From Pseudomonas sp. B33.4 (GTDB lineage: Bacteria; Pseudomonadota; Gammaproteobacteria; Pseudomonadales; Pseudomonadaceae), in NCBI RefSeq assembly GCF_034555375.1, contig NZ_CP140706.1, forward strand, positions 859,001-923,000: 64,000 bases of DNA, written 5' to 3'. Under the pieces are notes generated by a model. That model saw only the letters and a program-made list of their open reading frames with translations. It did no database searches and was not told the DNA's origin. Shown piece by piece: positions 35,191-49,602 of the stretch. The number at the start of each line of letters is the position of its first letter. The stretch's first letter is position 1. The translations under genes and the position numbers were made by a program.

Positions 35191-36327
35191 TTGACTAAGC
35201 CAGCCATACTTGCCCTTGCTGATGGCAGCATTTTTCGCGGCGAAGCCATTGGTGCCGACGGTCAAACCGTTGGTGAGGTGGTGTTCAACACCGCAATGAC
35301 CGGCTATCAGGAAATCCTTACCGATCCTTCCTACGCCCAACAGATCGTTACCCTGACTTACCCGCACATCGGCAACACCGGCACCACGCCGGAAGACGCC
35401 GAGTCCGACCGCGTCTGGTCCGCTGGCCTGGTCATCCGTGACCTGCCGCTGGTAGCGAGCAACTGGCGTAACACGATGTCCCTGTCCGACTACCTGAAAG
35501 CCAACAACGTTGTGGCAATCGCCGGTATCGACACCCGTCGCCTGACCCGCATCCTGCGTGAAAAAGGCGCTCAGAACGGCTGCATCATGGCCGGCGACAA
35601 CATCTCCGAAGAAGCGGCCATCGCCGCTGCGCAAGGCTTCCCGGGCCTGAAGGGCATGGATCTGGCGAAAGTCGTCAGCACCAAGGCCCAATACGAATGG
35701 CGCTCGACTGTCTGGGATCTGAAGACCGACAGCCACGCGACCATCGACGCTTCCGAACTGCCTTACCACGTGGTTGCCTACGACTACGGCGTCAAGGTCA
35801 ACATCCTGCGCATGCTGGTCGAGCGCGGCTGCCGCGTCACCGTTGTACCCGCACAGACTCCAGCTGCTGATGTGCTGGCACTGAAGCCGGACGGCGTGTT
35901 CCTGTCCAACGGCCCGGGTGATCCGGAGCCATGCGACTACGCGATCAAGGCGATCAAGGAAGTCCTGGAAACCGAAATTCCGGTCTTCGGTATTTGCCTG
36001 GGTCACCAACTGCTCGCTCTGGCTTCCGGCGCCAAGACTCTGAAAATGGGCCACGGCCACCACGGTGCCAACCACCCGGTGCAGGATCTGGACACTGGCG
36101 TTGTGATGATCACCAGCCAGAACCACGGTTTCGCGGTAGACGAAGAAACCCTGCCAGCCAACGTGCGCGCGATCCACAAATCGCTGTTCGATGGCACCCT
36201 GCAAGGCATCGAGCGCACCGACAAGAGCGCGTTCAGCTTCCAGGGTCACCCTGAAGCGAGCCCGGGCCCGAACGACGTTGCGCCACTGTTCGACCGCTTC
36301 ATCAACGAGATGGCCAAGCGACGCTAA
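35191..36327 (+). CDS. carA: Carbamoyl-phosphate synthase small subunit CarA
   Basis: The protein has 378 aa using TTG at 35191, preceded by GGAGGT 4 nt away; this gives the family N-terminus (M)[21 protein letters not shown] and the usual length. An in-frame ATG at 35167 would add eight residues and has no good ribosome site. The C-terminal class I glutaminase holds the nucleophile in [17 protein letters not shown] (Cys about 270) and the His-Glu pair in [11 protein letters not shown]. It supplies ammonia to CarB for pyrimidine and arginine synthesis. Confidence 0.97.
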   Translation: MTKPAILALADGSIFRGEAIGADGQTVGEVVFNTAMTGYQEILTDPSYAQQIVTLTYPHIGNTGTTPEDAESDRVWSAGLVIRDLPLVASNWRNTMSLSDYLKANNVVAIAGIDTRRLTRILREKGAQNGCIMAGDNISEEAAIAAAQGFPGLKGMDLAKVVSTKAQYEWRSTVWDLKTDSHATIDASELPYHVVAYDYGVKVNILRMLVERGCRVTVVPAQTPAADVLALKPDGVFLSNGPGDPEPCDYAIKAIKEVLETEIPVFGICLGHQLLALASGAKTLKMGHGHHGANHPVQDLDTGVVMITSQNHGFAVDEETLPANVRAIHKSLFDGTLQGIERTDKSAFSFQGHPEASPGPNDVAPLFDRFINEMAKRR

Positions 36328-36358
36328 GCGTTCGCCTTGAGACTATAGAGAGAAGCCC

Positions 36359-36394
36359 CTCGAGGGCGGCCCCGGCACCGGCGGCCCCTTCGAG
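36359..36394 (+). promoter_or_regulatory. Hairpin in the carA-carB spacer
   Basis: CTCGAGGG(c)GGCC pairs with GGCCCCTTCGAG across a GC-rich loop. There is no U-tract, so an mRNA stability or translation element is more likely than a terminator. The carA-carB gap is 126 bp and has no ORF. Confidence 0.45.
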
Positions 36395-36453
36395 ACTTCA
36401 GAAATCGATCAAGACGGCTTGCCGACTGACCTGCGGATTTGAGTGACAAACCC

Positions 36454-39671
<3,218 letters not shown>

Positions 39672-39675
<4 letters not shown>

Positions 39676-40148
39676 TCAAATACCCAATGACCGTCCAGGG
39701 CGCTAAAGCCCTGGAAGAAGAACACGTTCACCTGACCAAGGTCGTCCGTCCGAAGCTCAGCCAGGACATCGGTACGGCCCGCGAGTTGGGTGACTTGAAA
39801 GAAAACGCGGAATACCATGCCGCCCGCGAACAGCAAGGCATGGTCGAGGCACGGATTCGTGACATCGAAGGCCGGATTCAGAATCAGGTCATCATCGACG
39901 TCACGACCATTCCTCACACCGGCAAGGTGATTTTCGGCACCACCGTCGAAATCGCCAACGTCGAGACCGATGAAAGCGTCACTTACCACATCGTGGGTGA
40001 GGATGAGGCTGACTTCAAACTCGGCAAGATTTCGGTTGGCTCGCCTTTGGCCCGTGCCTTGATCGGCAAGGAAGAAGGCGATGTGGTCGCCGTGAAAACG
40101 CCAAGTGGCGTGATCGAGTACGAGATTGTCGAAGTCCGTCACATCTGA
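39672..40148 (+). CDS. greA: Transcription elongation factor GreA
   Basis: The protein has 158 aa. The N-terminal coiled coil ([50 protein letters not shown]) has the acidic tip [11 protein letters not shown] that stimulates RNA polymerase cleavage. The C-terminal FKBP-like domain contains [33 protein letters not shown]. It rescues backtracked polymerase. The start overlaps the carB stop (ATGA). Confidence 0.98.
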
Positions 40149-40152
40149 AAAA

Positions 40153-40176
40153 GGGCGCCCGCTGCATGCGGGCGCC
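40153..40176 (+). promoter_or_regulatory. GC hairpin abutting the DUF4149 start codon
   Basis: GGCGCCCGC-(tgcat)-GCGGGCGCC is a 9-bp stem that starts 5 nt past the greA stop and ends directly at the next ATG (40177). It has no U-tract and would cover any ribosome-binding site of the downstream gene. Confidence 0.5.
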
Positions 40177-40581
40177 ATGCTTTGGCAGCTGACCCAGATG
40201 CTTTGGGTCGGCGGTCTTTGGCTGATTCATCTCGGTTTGCAGCCGGCGCTGGGCAAGATTGGCCTGGCCCCGTTGCTGGTCGATGAAGTAGCCAGTGCAT
40301 TTGAAGTGCTGGTGGTGGGGTTTTCCGCCGCATGCGTTATCTTTCAGGCTTTGGTGCTGGTACAGGTCGAGGGCCTTGCCAGTCTATGGCGAGATTTTCG
40401 CGGTCAGGTGCTGCTGATGGCGTTGTATGCGTGTGCGATGTTTGTCGCAGTGCGTGTCGGCTGGCCGGATGCGCAGCGCTGGCAGGTATTCAGTTATCTG
40501 GTTCTGGGGTTTTCCGGGCTGGTGCTGGTGATGCAGCCGGTGCCGGGATGGAGTGGCAGGGTGCGCCAGGCACACCCGTGA
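40177..40581 (+). CDS. DUF4149-like small membrane protein
   Basis: The protein has 134 aa with four hydrophobic helices (LTQMLWVGGLWLIHLGL, AFEVLVVGFSAACVIFQALVLV, QVLLMALYACAMFVAVRVG, VFSYLVLGFSGLVLVMQ). ATG 40177 gives MLWQLTQMLWVGGLWL, a typical start; the frame stays open 17 codons upstream into greA. Its function is unknown. It follows greA on the same strand and stops 9 bp before the convergent yhbY. Confidence 0.7.
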   Translation: MLWQLTQMLWVGGLWLIHLGLQPALGKIGLAPLLVDEVASAFEVLVVGFSAACVIFQALVLVQVEGLASLWRDFRGQVLLMALYACAMFVAVRVGWPDAQRWQVFSYLVLGFSGLVLVMQPVPGWSGRVRQAHP

Positions 40582-40590
40582 CCCTTGTCA

Positions 40591-40899
40591 TCACTTGAAG
40601 CGATGAACGTTCGACAGCTGCTTGTTGGCGCTGAAATTCTTGCGGTAAACCAGTGCCATCTTGCCGATGACCTGTACCAGGTCCGCTTTGCCGACCTTGC
40701 ACAGTTCTGCGATGTGCGCCAGGCGCGACTCGCGATCAAGGATATTGAGCTTGATCTTGATCAGCTCGTGATCCGCCAAAGCGCGTTCAAGTTCGGCTAA
40801 CACGCCTTCAGTCAAACCGTTGTCAGCCACCGTCAAAACGGGTTTCAGGTGGTGGCCAATGGATTTGTACTGTTTCTTCTGCTCTGGAGTGAGCGGCAT
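40591..40899 (-). CDS. yhbY: RNA-binding protein YhbY (CRS1-YhbY/CRM domain)
   Basis: The protein has 102 aa forming a single CRM domain: LTPEQKKQYKSIGHHLKPVLTVADNGLTEGVLAELERALADHELIKIKL with the loop GKADLVQVIGKMALVYRK. In E. coli the protein associates with pre-50S ribosomal particles. It is divergent from rlmE, another 50S maturation factor. Confidence 0.95.
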   Translation of the reverse strand: MPLTPEQKKQYKSIGHHLKPVLTVADNGLTEGVLAELERALADHELIKIKLNILDRESRLAHIAELCKVGKADLVQVIGKMALVYRKNFSANKQLSNVHRFK

Positions 40900-41000
40900 A
40901 ATCTGACCCTTTCGTCTGGATTCTGTAAAATGGCGGCCATTTTACCCGAGGGCTCGTGGATCCGCCCAATTAATCACGACTCTTATTATCGAGGTGCCCA

Positions 41001-41630
41001 ATGGCGCGTTCCAAGACAAGCCTTGGTTGGCTGAAACGACATGTCAACGATCCCTATGTGAAGCAAGCGCAGAAGGATGGCTACCGCTCGCGTGCGAGTT
41101 ACAAACTTCTGGAAGTCCAGGAGAAATACAAGCTGATCCGTCCCGGCATGAGTGTTGTCGACCTGGGTGCGGCACCTGGTGGCTGGTCGCAGGTCACCAG
41201 TCGTCTGATCGGCGGTCAGGGGCGTTTGATCGCCTCGGACATTCTGGAAATGGACAGCATCCCTGACGTGACCTTTATTCAGGGTGACTTCACCGAGGAC
41301 GCAGTGCTCGCTCAGATTCTTGAAGCCGTGGGTAATTCGCAGGTGGACCTTGTGATTTCCGATATGGCCCCCAATATGAGTGGTACGCCCGAAGTGGATA
41401 TGCCGAAGGCCATGTTCCTTTGCGAGCTGGCGCTTGATCTGGCGGAGCGGATACTCAAGCCGGGTGGCAATTTTGTGATCAAGATTTTTCAGGGCGAAGG
41501 ATTTGATGTTTACCTGAAGGACGCTCGCAAAAAGTTCGACAAGATCCAGATGATCAAGCCGGACTCCTCTCGTGGCAGCTCTCGCGAGCAATACATGCTG
41601 GCTTGGGGTTATCGCGGGCGTAGTGAGTAA
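41001..41630 (+). CDS. rlmE: 23S rRNA 2'-O-methyltransferase RlmE (FtsJ/RrmJ)
   Basis: The protein has 209 aa. SAM-binding motif [15 protein letters not shown] (about 51-65). The K-D-K-E catalytic set is visible in [10 protein letters not shown] (K35), [12 protein letters not shown] (D121), [12 protein letters not shown] and the late SSREQY. It methylates the ribose of U2552 in the 23S A-loop late in 50S assembly, and expression is heat-induced in E. coli. The rlmE-ftsH-folP-glmM order is conserved. Confidence 0.97.
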   Translation: MARSKTSLGWLKRHVNDPYVKQAQKDGYRSRASYKLLEVQEKYKLIRPGMSVVDLGAAPGGWSQVTSRLIGGQGRLIASDILEMDSIPDVTFIQGDFTEDAVLAQILEAVGNSQVDLVISDMAPNMSGTPEVDMPKAMFLCELALDLAERILKPGGNFVIKIFQGEGFDVYLKDARKKFDKIQMIKPDSSRGSSREQYMLAWGYRGRSE

Positions 41631-41823
41631 AACGAGGTTTTTGTGCGGGGTGATAGGTTTTTAGTATTTCGCCCGGCCAGCATTAACGAATATTGTGTAG
41701 AAAGTGTTTCACAAAGGGTTACAGACGGCGCCTGCCAGAGCCGTAGGTAATGTAGTAAGTTAGGCCGGTGAATATCATGCGAAGCGCGCGCCAGTAGCGG
41801 AGCTTGCTTCAGAGGGTAGTTAA

Positions 41824-43740
<1,917 letters not shown>

Positions 43741-43748
43741 GGTTTGAA

Positions 43749-44600
43749 ATGACTTCTGTACAGTCCCTGACCCGGTTGCCTTGCGGCAACCGGGTTCTTG
43801 ATTTGGCCCGGACGCATGTCATGGGCATTCTCAATGTCACCCCTGATTCTTTCTCCGATGGCGGCCAATACAGTCAGCTGGATGCGGCCCTGCGCCATGC
43901 AGAGGCGATGGTTGCAGCGGGTGCGACGCTGATTGATGTTGGTGGCGAGTCCACCCGACCTGGCGCGCGAGCGGTTTCTCCGCTCGAAGAGCTTGAGCGC
44001 GTGGCGCCGATAGTCGAGCTGATCAATCGCGAACTTGATGTGATCATCTCGGTGGACACCTCCACGCCTGCGGTGATGCGTGAAACCGCGCGACTGGGTG
44101 CCGGGTTGATCAATGATGTGCGATCGCTACAGCGCGATGGTGCGCTGGATGCAGCGGCGGCGACAGGGTTGCCGGTGTGTCTGATGCATATGCTCGGTGA
44201 GCCAGGCGATATGCAGGACAATCCGCATTATCAGGATGTTACTCGCGAGGTTGGAGAGTTTCTCGCGGAGCGGATGTCGGTGTGTGCGTCGGCGGGTATT
44301 CCTGCCGAGCGGATCATTCTTGATCCGGGTTTCGGTTTCGCCAAAACCTTGCAGCACAATCTAAGCTTGTTCAAGCACATGGAAGCCCTGCATGCGCTGG
44401 GCAGGCCCTTGCTGGTTGGTGTTTCCCGAAAGAGCATGATCGGCCATGCCTTGAATCGTCCTGTTGGCGAGCGCCTGCACGGCGGTTTGGCACTGGCGGC
44501 GCTGGCGTCGGTGAAGGGTGCGCGTATATTGCGCGTCCATGATGTTGCGGAAACGGTAGACGTGGTGCGGATGATCGCGGCCGTGCAATCAGCCGAATAA
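43749..44600 (+). CDS. folP: Dihydropteroate synthase FolP
   Basis: The protein has 283 aa in a TIM-barrel enzyme with [17 protein letters not shown] (about 25-41), [13 protein letters not shown], and the late [15 protein letters not shown]. It joins p-aminobenzoate to dihydropterin pyrophosphate in folate synthesis and is the sulfonamide target. It starts 8 nt after ftsH and is followed 16 nt later by glmM. Confidence 0.97.
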   Translation: MTSVQSLTRLPCGNRVLDLARTHVMGILNVTPDSFSDGGQYSQLDAALRHAEAMVAAGATLIDVGGESTRPGARAVSPLEELERVAPIVELINRELDVIISVDTSTPAVMRETARLGAGLINDVRSLQRDGALDAAAATGLPVCLMHMLGEPGDMQDNPHYQDVTREVGEFLAERMSVCASAGIPAERIILDPGFGFAKTLQHNLSLFKHMEALHALGRPLLVGVSRKSMIGHALNRPVGERLHGGLALAALASVKGARILRVHDVAETVDVVRMIAAVQSAE

Positions 44601-44616
44601 GAATGATGGAGCACTT

Positions 44617-45954
44617 ATGAGCAAGAAATACTTTGGTACTGATGGCATTCGTGGTCGCGTCGGTGAATACCCGATTACTCCTGACTTCATGCTCAAACTC
44701 GGCTGGGCTGCCGGCATGGCGTTCCGCAAGATGGGCGCCTGCAAGGTGCTGGTCGGCAAGGACACGCGAATTTCCGGTTATATGTTCGAGTCGGCACTTG
44801 AGGCTGGTCTGACATCGGCCGGTGCCGATGTGATGCTGCTGGGGCCTATGCCGACGCCGGCCATCGCTTACCTGTCGCGAACGTTCCAGGCTGAGGCCGG
44901 TATCGTGATCAGTGCTTCGCACAATCCGCACGACGATAACGGCATCAAATTTTTCTCCGGTAAAGGCACCAAGCTGCCGGATGAGCTGGAACTGATGATC
45001 GAGGAGCTGCTCGATACCCCGATGACTGTGGTCGAATCAAGCAAGATCGGCAAAGTGTCGCGGATCAACGATGCGTCAGGTCGTTATATCGAGTTTTGCA
45101 AAAGCAGCGTGCCAACGGGCACCAGTTTCTCTGGCCTCAAGATCGTTATCGACTGTGCACATGGCGCGACCTACAAGGTAGCTCCGAGTGTCTTCCGGGA
45201 GCTGGGTGCGGAAGTTATCGTGCTGTCAGCCCAGCCTAACGGTCTGAACATCAACGAGAACTGTGGCTCGACCCATATGGGGCAGCTGCAGGCTGCGGTG
45301 CTGGCTGAGCATGCCGATTTGGGTATCGCTTTTGATGGCGACGGCGATCGGGTTTTGATGGTTGACCATACCGGTGCCATTGTTGATGGTGATGAACTGC
45401 TGTTCATTATTGCTCGCGATCTGCATGAGCGCGGGAAATTACAGGGCGGCGTGGTTGGCACCTTGATGAGTAATCTGGGGCTTGAGCTCGCGCTTGCAGA
45501 GCTTTCGATTCCATTTATTCGTGCCAACGTTGGCGACCGTTACGTAATCGCCGAGTTGCTTGAGCGCAACTGGCTGGTCGGTGGTGAGAATTCGGGGCAT
45601 ATCGTTTGCTTCAATCACACCACGACCGGTGATGCGATCATCGCGGCCTTGCAAGTGCTGATGGCCTTGAAGACCCGTAATGAAGGTTTGGCGCAAACGC
45701 GTCAGGCATTGCGCAAGTGTCCTCAGGTTCTGATCAATGTGCGTTTTGGTGGTGGCGAAAGCCCGCTGGAACACCCGGCTGTCAAGGAAGCCAGTGCGCG
45801 TGTCACCCAGGCAATGGCGGGTCGTGGTCGCGTGCTTTTGCGCAAGTCCGGCACAGAGCCTTTGGTGCGTGTGATGGTCGAGGGCGAGGACGAAACCCAG
45901 GTTCGCGGTTATGCCGAAGAACTGGCAAAACTGGTAACTGAAGTTTCTGCCTGA
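44617..45954 (+). CDS. glmM: Phosphoglucosamine mutase GlmM
   Basis: The protein has 445 aa. The active-site serine loop [19 protein letters not shown] has phospho-Ser101; the metal-binding loop DGDGDR is near 241-246; the sugar-recognition GGENSGH is near 325; the phosphate loop [12 protein letters not shown] is near 412. It converts glucosamine-6-P to glucosamine-1-P for UDP-GlcNAc, peptidoglycan and LPS. A good AGCACTT-type leader follows folP closely, so the genes are co-transcribed. Confidence 0.98.
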   Translation: MSKKYFGTDGIRGRVGEYPITPDFMLKLGWAAGMAFRKMGACKVLVGKDTRISGYMFESALEAGLTSAGADVMLLGPMPTPAIAYLSRTFQAEAGIVISASHNPHDDNGIKFFSGKGTKLPDELELMIEELLDTPMTVVESSKIGKVSRINDASGRYIEFCKSSVPTGTSFSGLKIVIDCAHGATYKVAPSVFRELGAEVIVLSAQPNGLNINENCGSTHMGQLQAAVLAEHADLGIAFDGDGDRVLMVDHTGAIVDGDELLFIIARDLHERGKLQGGVVGTLMSNLGLELALAELSIPFIRANVGDRYVIAELLERNWLVGGENSGHIVCFNHTTTGDAIIAALQVLMALKTRNEGLAQTRQALRKCPQVLINVRFGGGESPLEHPAVKEASARVTQAMAGRGRVLLRKSGTEPLVRVMVEGEDETQVRGYAEELAKLVTEVSA

Positions 45955-46019
45955 TACGGCTTGCAAGCCATGATTGTGTTGGGTAACATCTGCGCCCACT
46001 TTGACCGACGAGGTACAGC

Positions 46020-46775
46020 ATGCGTCGCCCTATGGTAGCTGGTAACTGGAAGATGCACGGTACCCGCGCCAGCGTCGCTGAGCTGATCAACGGCCTTCGT
46101 CATCTGGCCTTGCCAAGCGGTGTTGATGTCGCGGTATTCCCGCCTTGCTTGTATATCAATCAAGTGATTGATGGCTTGAAAGGTAAATCGATTTCGGTCG
46201 GTGCGCAGAATTCTGCGGTGGAATCCATGCAAGGTGCATTGACCGGTGAAATTGCACCGAGTCAGTTGGTGGATGCAGGTTGTTCCCTTGTGCTTGTCGG
46301 GCACTCCGAACGCCGCCAGATTATGGGCGAGCGAGACGGGATGCTGAATCGCAAGTTCGCAGCTGCGCAGGCATGTGGCTTGATTCCGGTGTTGTGTATA
46401 GGGGAAACCCTGGAGCAGCGCGAAGCCGGGAAGACTCTTGAGGTTGTCGGGCGTCAGCTGGGCAGCATCATCGAGGAGCTGGGTGTCGGTGCTTTTGCCA
46501 AGGCAGTCATTGCTTACGAGCCGGTCTGGGCTATTGGTACCGGACTGACTGCGACGCCGCAGCAAGCTCAGGATGTGCATAAAGCCATTCGCGAGCAGCT
46601 GGCGGCAGAGAATTCTGAAGTCGCACGAGGTGTGCGGCTTCTATACGGCGGCAGCGTGAAGGCGGCCAATGCGGTCGAACTGTTCGGCATGCCGGATATC
46701 GATGGGGGGCTCATTGGTGGAGCTTCCCTGAATGCAGATGAGTTCGGTGCGATCTGTCGCGCCGCGGGAAACTGA
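46020..46775 (+). CDS. tpiA: Triosephosphate isomerase TpiA
   Basis: The protein has 251 aa. [13 protein letters not shown] at the N-terminus gives the active-site Asn9 and Lys11; [15 protein letters not shown] carries the catalytic His near 95; [11 protein letters not shown] carries the catalytic Glu near 167; phosphate loop [11 protein letters not shown]. It interconverts dihydroxyacetone phosphate and glyceraldehyde-3-P. secG begins 4 nt after its stop. Confidence 0.98.
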   Translation: MRRPMVAGNWKMHGTRASVAELINGLRHLALPSGVDVAVFPPCLYINQVIDGLKGKSISVGAQNSAVESMQGALTGEIAPSQLVDAGCSLVLVGHSERRQIMGERDGMLNRKFAAAQACGLIPVLCIGETLEQREAGKTLEVVGRQLGSIIEELGVGAFAKAVIAYEPVWAIGTGLTATPQQAQDVHKAIREQLAAENSEVARGVRLLYGGSVKAANAVELFGMPDIDGGLIGGASLNADEFGAICRAAGN

Positions 46776-46779
46776 AAAA

Positions 46780-47166
46780 ATGCTGGAAACAGTCGTAGTC
46801 GTTTTTCATCTGCTGGGTGCATTGGGCGTAGTAGCTCTGGTTTTGCTGCAGCAGGGTAAGGGTGCGGACGCTGGCGCGTCTTTCGGAGCAGGTGCTTCAA
46901 ATACTGTGTTCGGAAGCCAAGGTTCCTCTACCTTTCTTAGTAAGTTTACTGCTATACTTGCCGCCGGTTTCTTCATAACCAGCTTGGGGTTAGGTTACTT
47001 TGCTAAAGAGAAGGCTCACCAGCTGACTCAGGCAGGTCTCCCAAATCCAGCAGTGTTGGAAGTACCTAAGCAACAACAACCGGCTTCTGATGATGTCCCG
47101 GTGCTTCAAGAGCAAAAGTCGGCTACTCCAGCGACTGACGTACCTCCAGCTCAAGAGCAGAAGTAA
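46780..47166 (+). CDS. secG: Preprotein translocase subunit SecG
   Basis: The protein has 128 aa from ATG 46780. Two membrane helices (about 3-22, [23 protein letters not shown], and about 52-72, [18 protein letters not shown]) flank the conserved loop [24 protein letters not shown]. The C-terminus is a Gln/Pro/Ala-rich soluble tail. It assists SecYE-mediated export. The tRNA-Leu gene follows 22 nt later, probably on the same primary transcript. Confidence 0.96.
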   Translation: MLETVVVVFHLLGALGVVALVLLQQGKGADAGASFGAGASNTVFGSQGSSTFLSKFTAILAAGFFITSLGLGYFAKEKAHQLTQAGLPNPAVLEVPKQQQPASDDVPVLQEQKSATPATDVPPAQEQK

Positions 47167-47188
47167 GAAGGGTTTCAAACGTAGTTTT

Positions 47189-47274
47189 GCCGAGGTGGTG
47201 GAATTGGTAGACACGCAACCTTGAGGTGGTTGTGCCCATAGGGTGTAGGGGTTCGAGTCCCCTTCTCGGTACCA
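47189..47274 (+). tRNA. tRNA-Leu (GAG)
   Basis: The 86-nt class II tRNA runs from GCCGAGG to CTCGGTACCA with encoded CCA. The anticodon loop in CAACC-TTGAGGT-GGTTG has GAG; the long variable arm is TGCCCATAGGGTGT and the T arm is GGGGTTCGAGTCCCC. It sits directly after secG. Confidence 0.97.
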
Positions 47275-47286
47275 ATTAGTCAGGAG

Positions 47287-47310
47287 AGCCCGCTGTTGCG
47301 GGCTTTCTTG
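47287..47310 (+). terminator. Terminator between tRNA-Leu and tRNA-fMet
   Basis: AGCCCGC-(tgtt)-GCGGGCT followed by TTCTT. Confidence 0.75.
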
Positions 47311-47371
47311 CAGGTGGAAGGTTACATTGACCCTATAAGGGATCGGTCGTATACTTCCGCCCCAGCTTTGT

Positions 47372-47448
<77 letters not shown>

Positions 47449-47456
47449 GTTTAAGG

Positions 47457-47547
47457 AGCCCCTTTTAAGGGGCTTTTTGTTAGCTGGACACTTTCAACGC
47501 CGCTGTTCGACGGCGTTTCAAGGATGGGCGTTTCGCCCATTTTTTTA
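47457..47547 (+). terminator. Three stacked hairpins/terminators between tRNA-fMet and rimP
   Basis: AGCCCCTTTTAAGGGGCT with TTTTT (47457-47478), AACGCCG-(ctgttcga)-CGGCGTT (47496-47517), and ATGGGCG-(ttt)-CGCCCAT with a run of Ts (47524-47547). The first and last look like true terminators. The rimP start is 40 nt after the last one, so rimP-nusA-infB expression must come from readthrough or from a promoter in this short stretch. Confidence 0.8.
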
Positions 47548-47587
47548 TTTTGCAAAGCATGCACATATCATGCACTAGGGGGTTCAG

Positions 47588-48046
47588 GTGTCGAGCAAGC
47601 TAGAAGAGTTGCAGGCCTTGCTGGCCCCGGTGGTCGTGGCCCTGGGCTATGAATGCTGGGGTATCGAGTTTTCGGCTCAGGGTCGTCACTCGATGTTGCG
47701 CGTTTATATCGATAAAGAGGGTGGCGTGCTGGTGGACGATTGCGCCATTGTCAGCCGTCAGATCAGTGGTGTCCTGGATGTTGAAGATCCAATCAGCGTT
47801 GAATACACCCTCGAAGTTTCCTCGCCTGGCATGGAGCGCCCACTGTTCACTCTTGAGCAGTTTGCAAAGTTTGCCGGTGAACAAGTGAAGATCAAGCTGC
47901 GCTCGCCTTTCGAAGGGCGACGCAACTTTCAGGGCCTTCTGCGCGGTGTAGAAGAACAGGATGTCGTGGTGCAGGTAGATGACCATGAGTTCCTGTTGCC
48001 GATCGATATGATCGACAAGGCCAACATTATTCCCAGTTTTGACTGA
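47588..48046 (+). CDS. rimP: Ribosome maturation factor RimP
   Basis: The protein has 152 aa from GTG 47588. N-terminal alpha/beta domain ([64 protein letters not shown]) and a C-terminal SH3-like barrel with [13 protein letters not shown] and [25 protein letters not shown]. It is needed for 30S subunit maturation. It is first in the nusA-infB operon. Confidence 0.97.
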   Translation: MSSKLEELQALLAPVVVALGYECWGIEFSAQGRHSMLRVYIDKEGGVLVDDCAIVSRQISGVLDVEDPISVEYTLEVSSPGMERPLFTLEQFAKFAGEQVKIKLRSPFEGRRNFQGLLRGVEEQDVVVQVDDHEFLLPIDMIDKANIIPSFD

Positions 48047-48093
48047 GACGCGGATCCCGCGGATCCAATGGCTTGCGAAAGGCGAGGCGTACG

Positions 48094-49575
48094 ATGAGCA
48101 AAGAAGTACTGCTGGTTGTTGAGTCGGTATCCAATGAAAAGGGCGTACCGGCAAGCGTAATTTTTGAAGCGCTGGAGCTGGCTCTGGCCACTGCTACCAA
48201 AAAGCGTTTTGAAGACGAAGTTGACCTGCGTGTGGAAATTAACCGCCACACCGGGGCATACGAAACCTTCCGTCGCTGGACGGTCGTCGAAGAGAATGAT
48301 CTCGATGATCCGGCCATCGAAACCTGGCCAAGCAAGGTTGCCGAAACGCATCCTGGTGCCAAGGTTGGCGACGTTGTCGAAGAAAAGATCGAATCCATCG
48401 AATTCGGCCGCATCGCTGCACAGACTGCCAAGCAGGTCATCGTGCAGAAAGTGCGTGAAGCCGAGCGCGCTCAAGTGGTCGACGCCTATCGCGAGCGCCT
48501 GGGAGAAATCATCTCCGGCACCGTGAAAAAAGTCACCCGCGACAACGTGATCGTCGATCTGGGTAACAACGCTGAAGCGTTGCTGGCCCGTGAAGACATC
48601 ATTTCGCGTGAAACCTTCCGTGTCGGCGTGCGTCTGCGTGCGCTGCTCAAGGAAATCCGCACCGAGAACCGTGGGCCGCAGCTGATCCTGTCGCGTACCG
48701 CGCCGGAAATGCTGATCGAGCTGTTCCGTATTGAAGTGCCGGAAATTGCCGAAGGCCTGATCGAAGTAATGGCAGCGTCCCGTGATCCGGGTTCGCGCGC
48801 CAAGATCGCCGTCCGCTCGAAAGACAAACGCATCGACCCGCAGGGCGCTTGCATCGGTATGCGCGGTTCGCGCGTGCAGGCAGTGTCGGGCGAGTTGGGC
48901 GGTGAGCGTGTGGATATCGTCCTGTGGGACGACAACCCGGCTCAGTTCGTAATCAACGCCATGTCCCCGGCTGAGGTTGCGGCAATTATCGTTGACGAAG
49001 ATGCCCACGCAATGGACATCGCCGTTGGCGCAGACAATCTGGCTCAGGCCATCGGTCGCGGTGGTCAGAACGTGCGTCTGGCCAGCCAGTTGACTGGCTG
49101 GACCCTGAACGTGATGACCGAATCGGACATCCAGGCTAAGCAGCAAGCAGAAACCGGTGACATCCTGCGCAACTTCATCGACGAGCTGGAAGTCGACGAA
49201 GACCTGGCACAGGTGCTGGTAGATGAAGGCTTCACCAGCCTGGAAGAGATTGCCTACGTACCGTTGGAAGAAATGCTCAACATCGACGGCTTTGACGAAG
49301 ATACCGTCAACGAGCTTCGCGCTCGTGCCAAGGATCGTTTGTTGACCAAAGCCATCGCTACTGAGGAAAAGCTGGCAGACGCCCATCCGGCCGAAGACCT
49401 GCTCTCGCTTGAGGGTATGGACAAGGATTTGGCGATGGAACTGGCGGTGCGCGGCGTAATTACCCGCGAAGACCTGGCCGAGCAGTCTATTGACGACCTG
49501 CTCGACATCGACGGCATTGACGATGATCGTGCCGGCAAGTTGATCATGGCCGCCCGAGCCCACTGGTTCGAGTAA
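48094..49575 (+). CDS. nusA: Transcription termination/antitermination protein NusA
   Basis: The protein has 493 aa; the start [19 protein letters not shown] is at 48094, and the frame is open 7 codons upstream. N-terminal RNA-polymerase-binding domain (1-130), S1 domain (about 135-200, [21 protein letters not shown]), two KH domains ([20 protein letters not shown] and [17 protein letters not shown]), and two C-terminal acidic repeats (from about 360) with helix-hairpin-helix style repeats. It controls pausing, termination and rRNA antitermination. Confidence 0.98.
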   Translation: MSKEVLLVVESVSNEKGVPASVIFEALELALATATKKRFEDEVDLRVEINRHTGAYETFRRWTVVEENDLDDPAIETWPSKVAETHPGAKVGDVVEEKIESIEFGRIAAQTAKQVIVQKVREAERAQVVDAYRERLGEIISGTVKKVTRDNVIVDLGNNAEALLAREDIISRETFRVGVRLRALLKEIRTENRGPQLILSRTAPEMLIELFRIEVPEIAEGLIEVMAASRDPGSRAKIAVRSKDKRIDPQGACIGMRGSRVQAVSGELGGERVDIVLWDDNPAQFVINAMSPAEVAAIIVDEDAHAMDIAVGADNLAQAIGRGGQNVRLASQLTGWTLNVMTESDIQAKQQAETGDILRNFIDELEVDEDLAQVLVDEGFTSLEEIAYVPLEEMLNIDGFDEDTVNELRARAKDRLLTKAIATEEKLADAHPAEDLLSLEGMDKDLAMELAVRGVITREDLAEQSIDDLLDIDGIDDDRAGKLIMAARAHWFE

Positions 49576-49602
49576 TTAGGCGCGGCCTGAGGAGAGAAGT
49601 GC

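Noticed and set aside
34985..35194. 69-codon frame in the carA leader as a leader peptide
   Set aside because: It runs through both the AT-rich leader and the terminator stem, lacks a ribosome site, and has no run of Arg or other regulatory codons.
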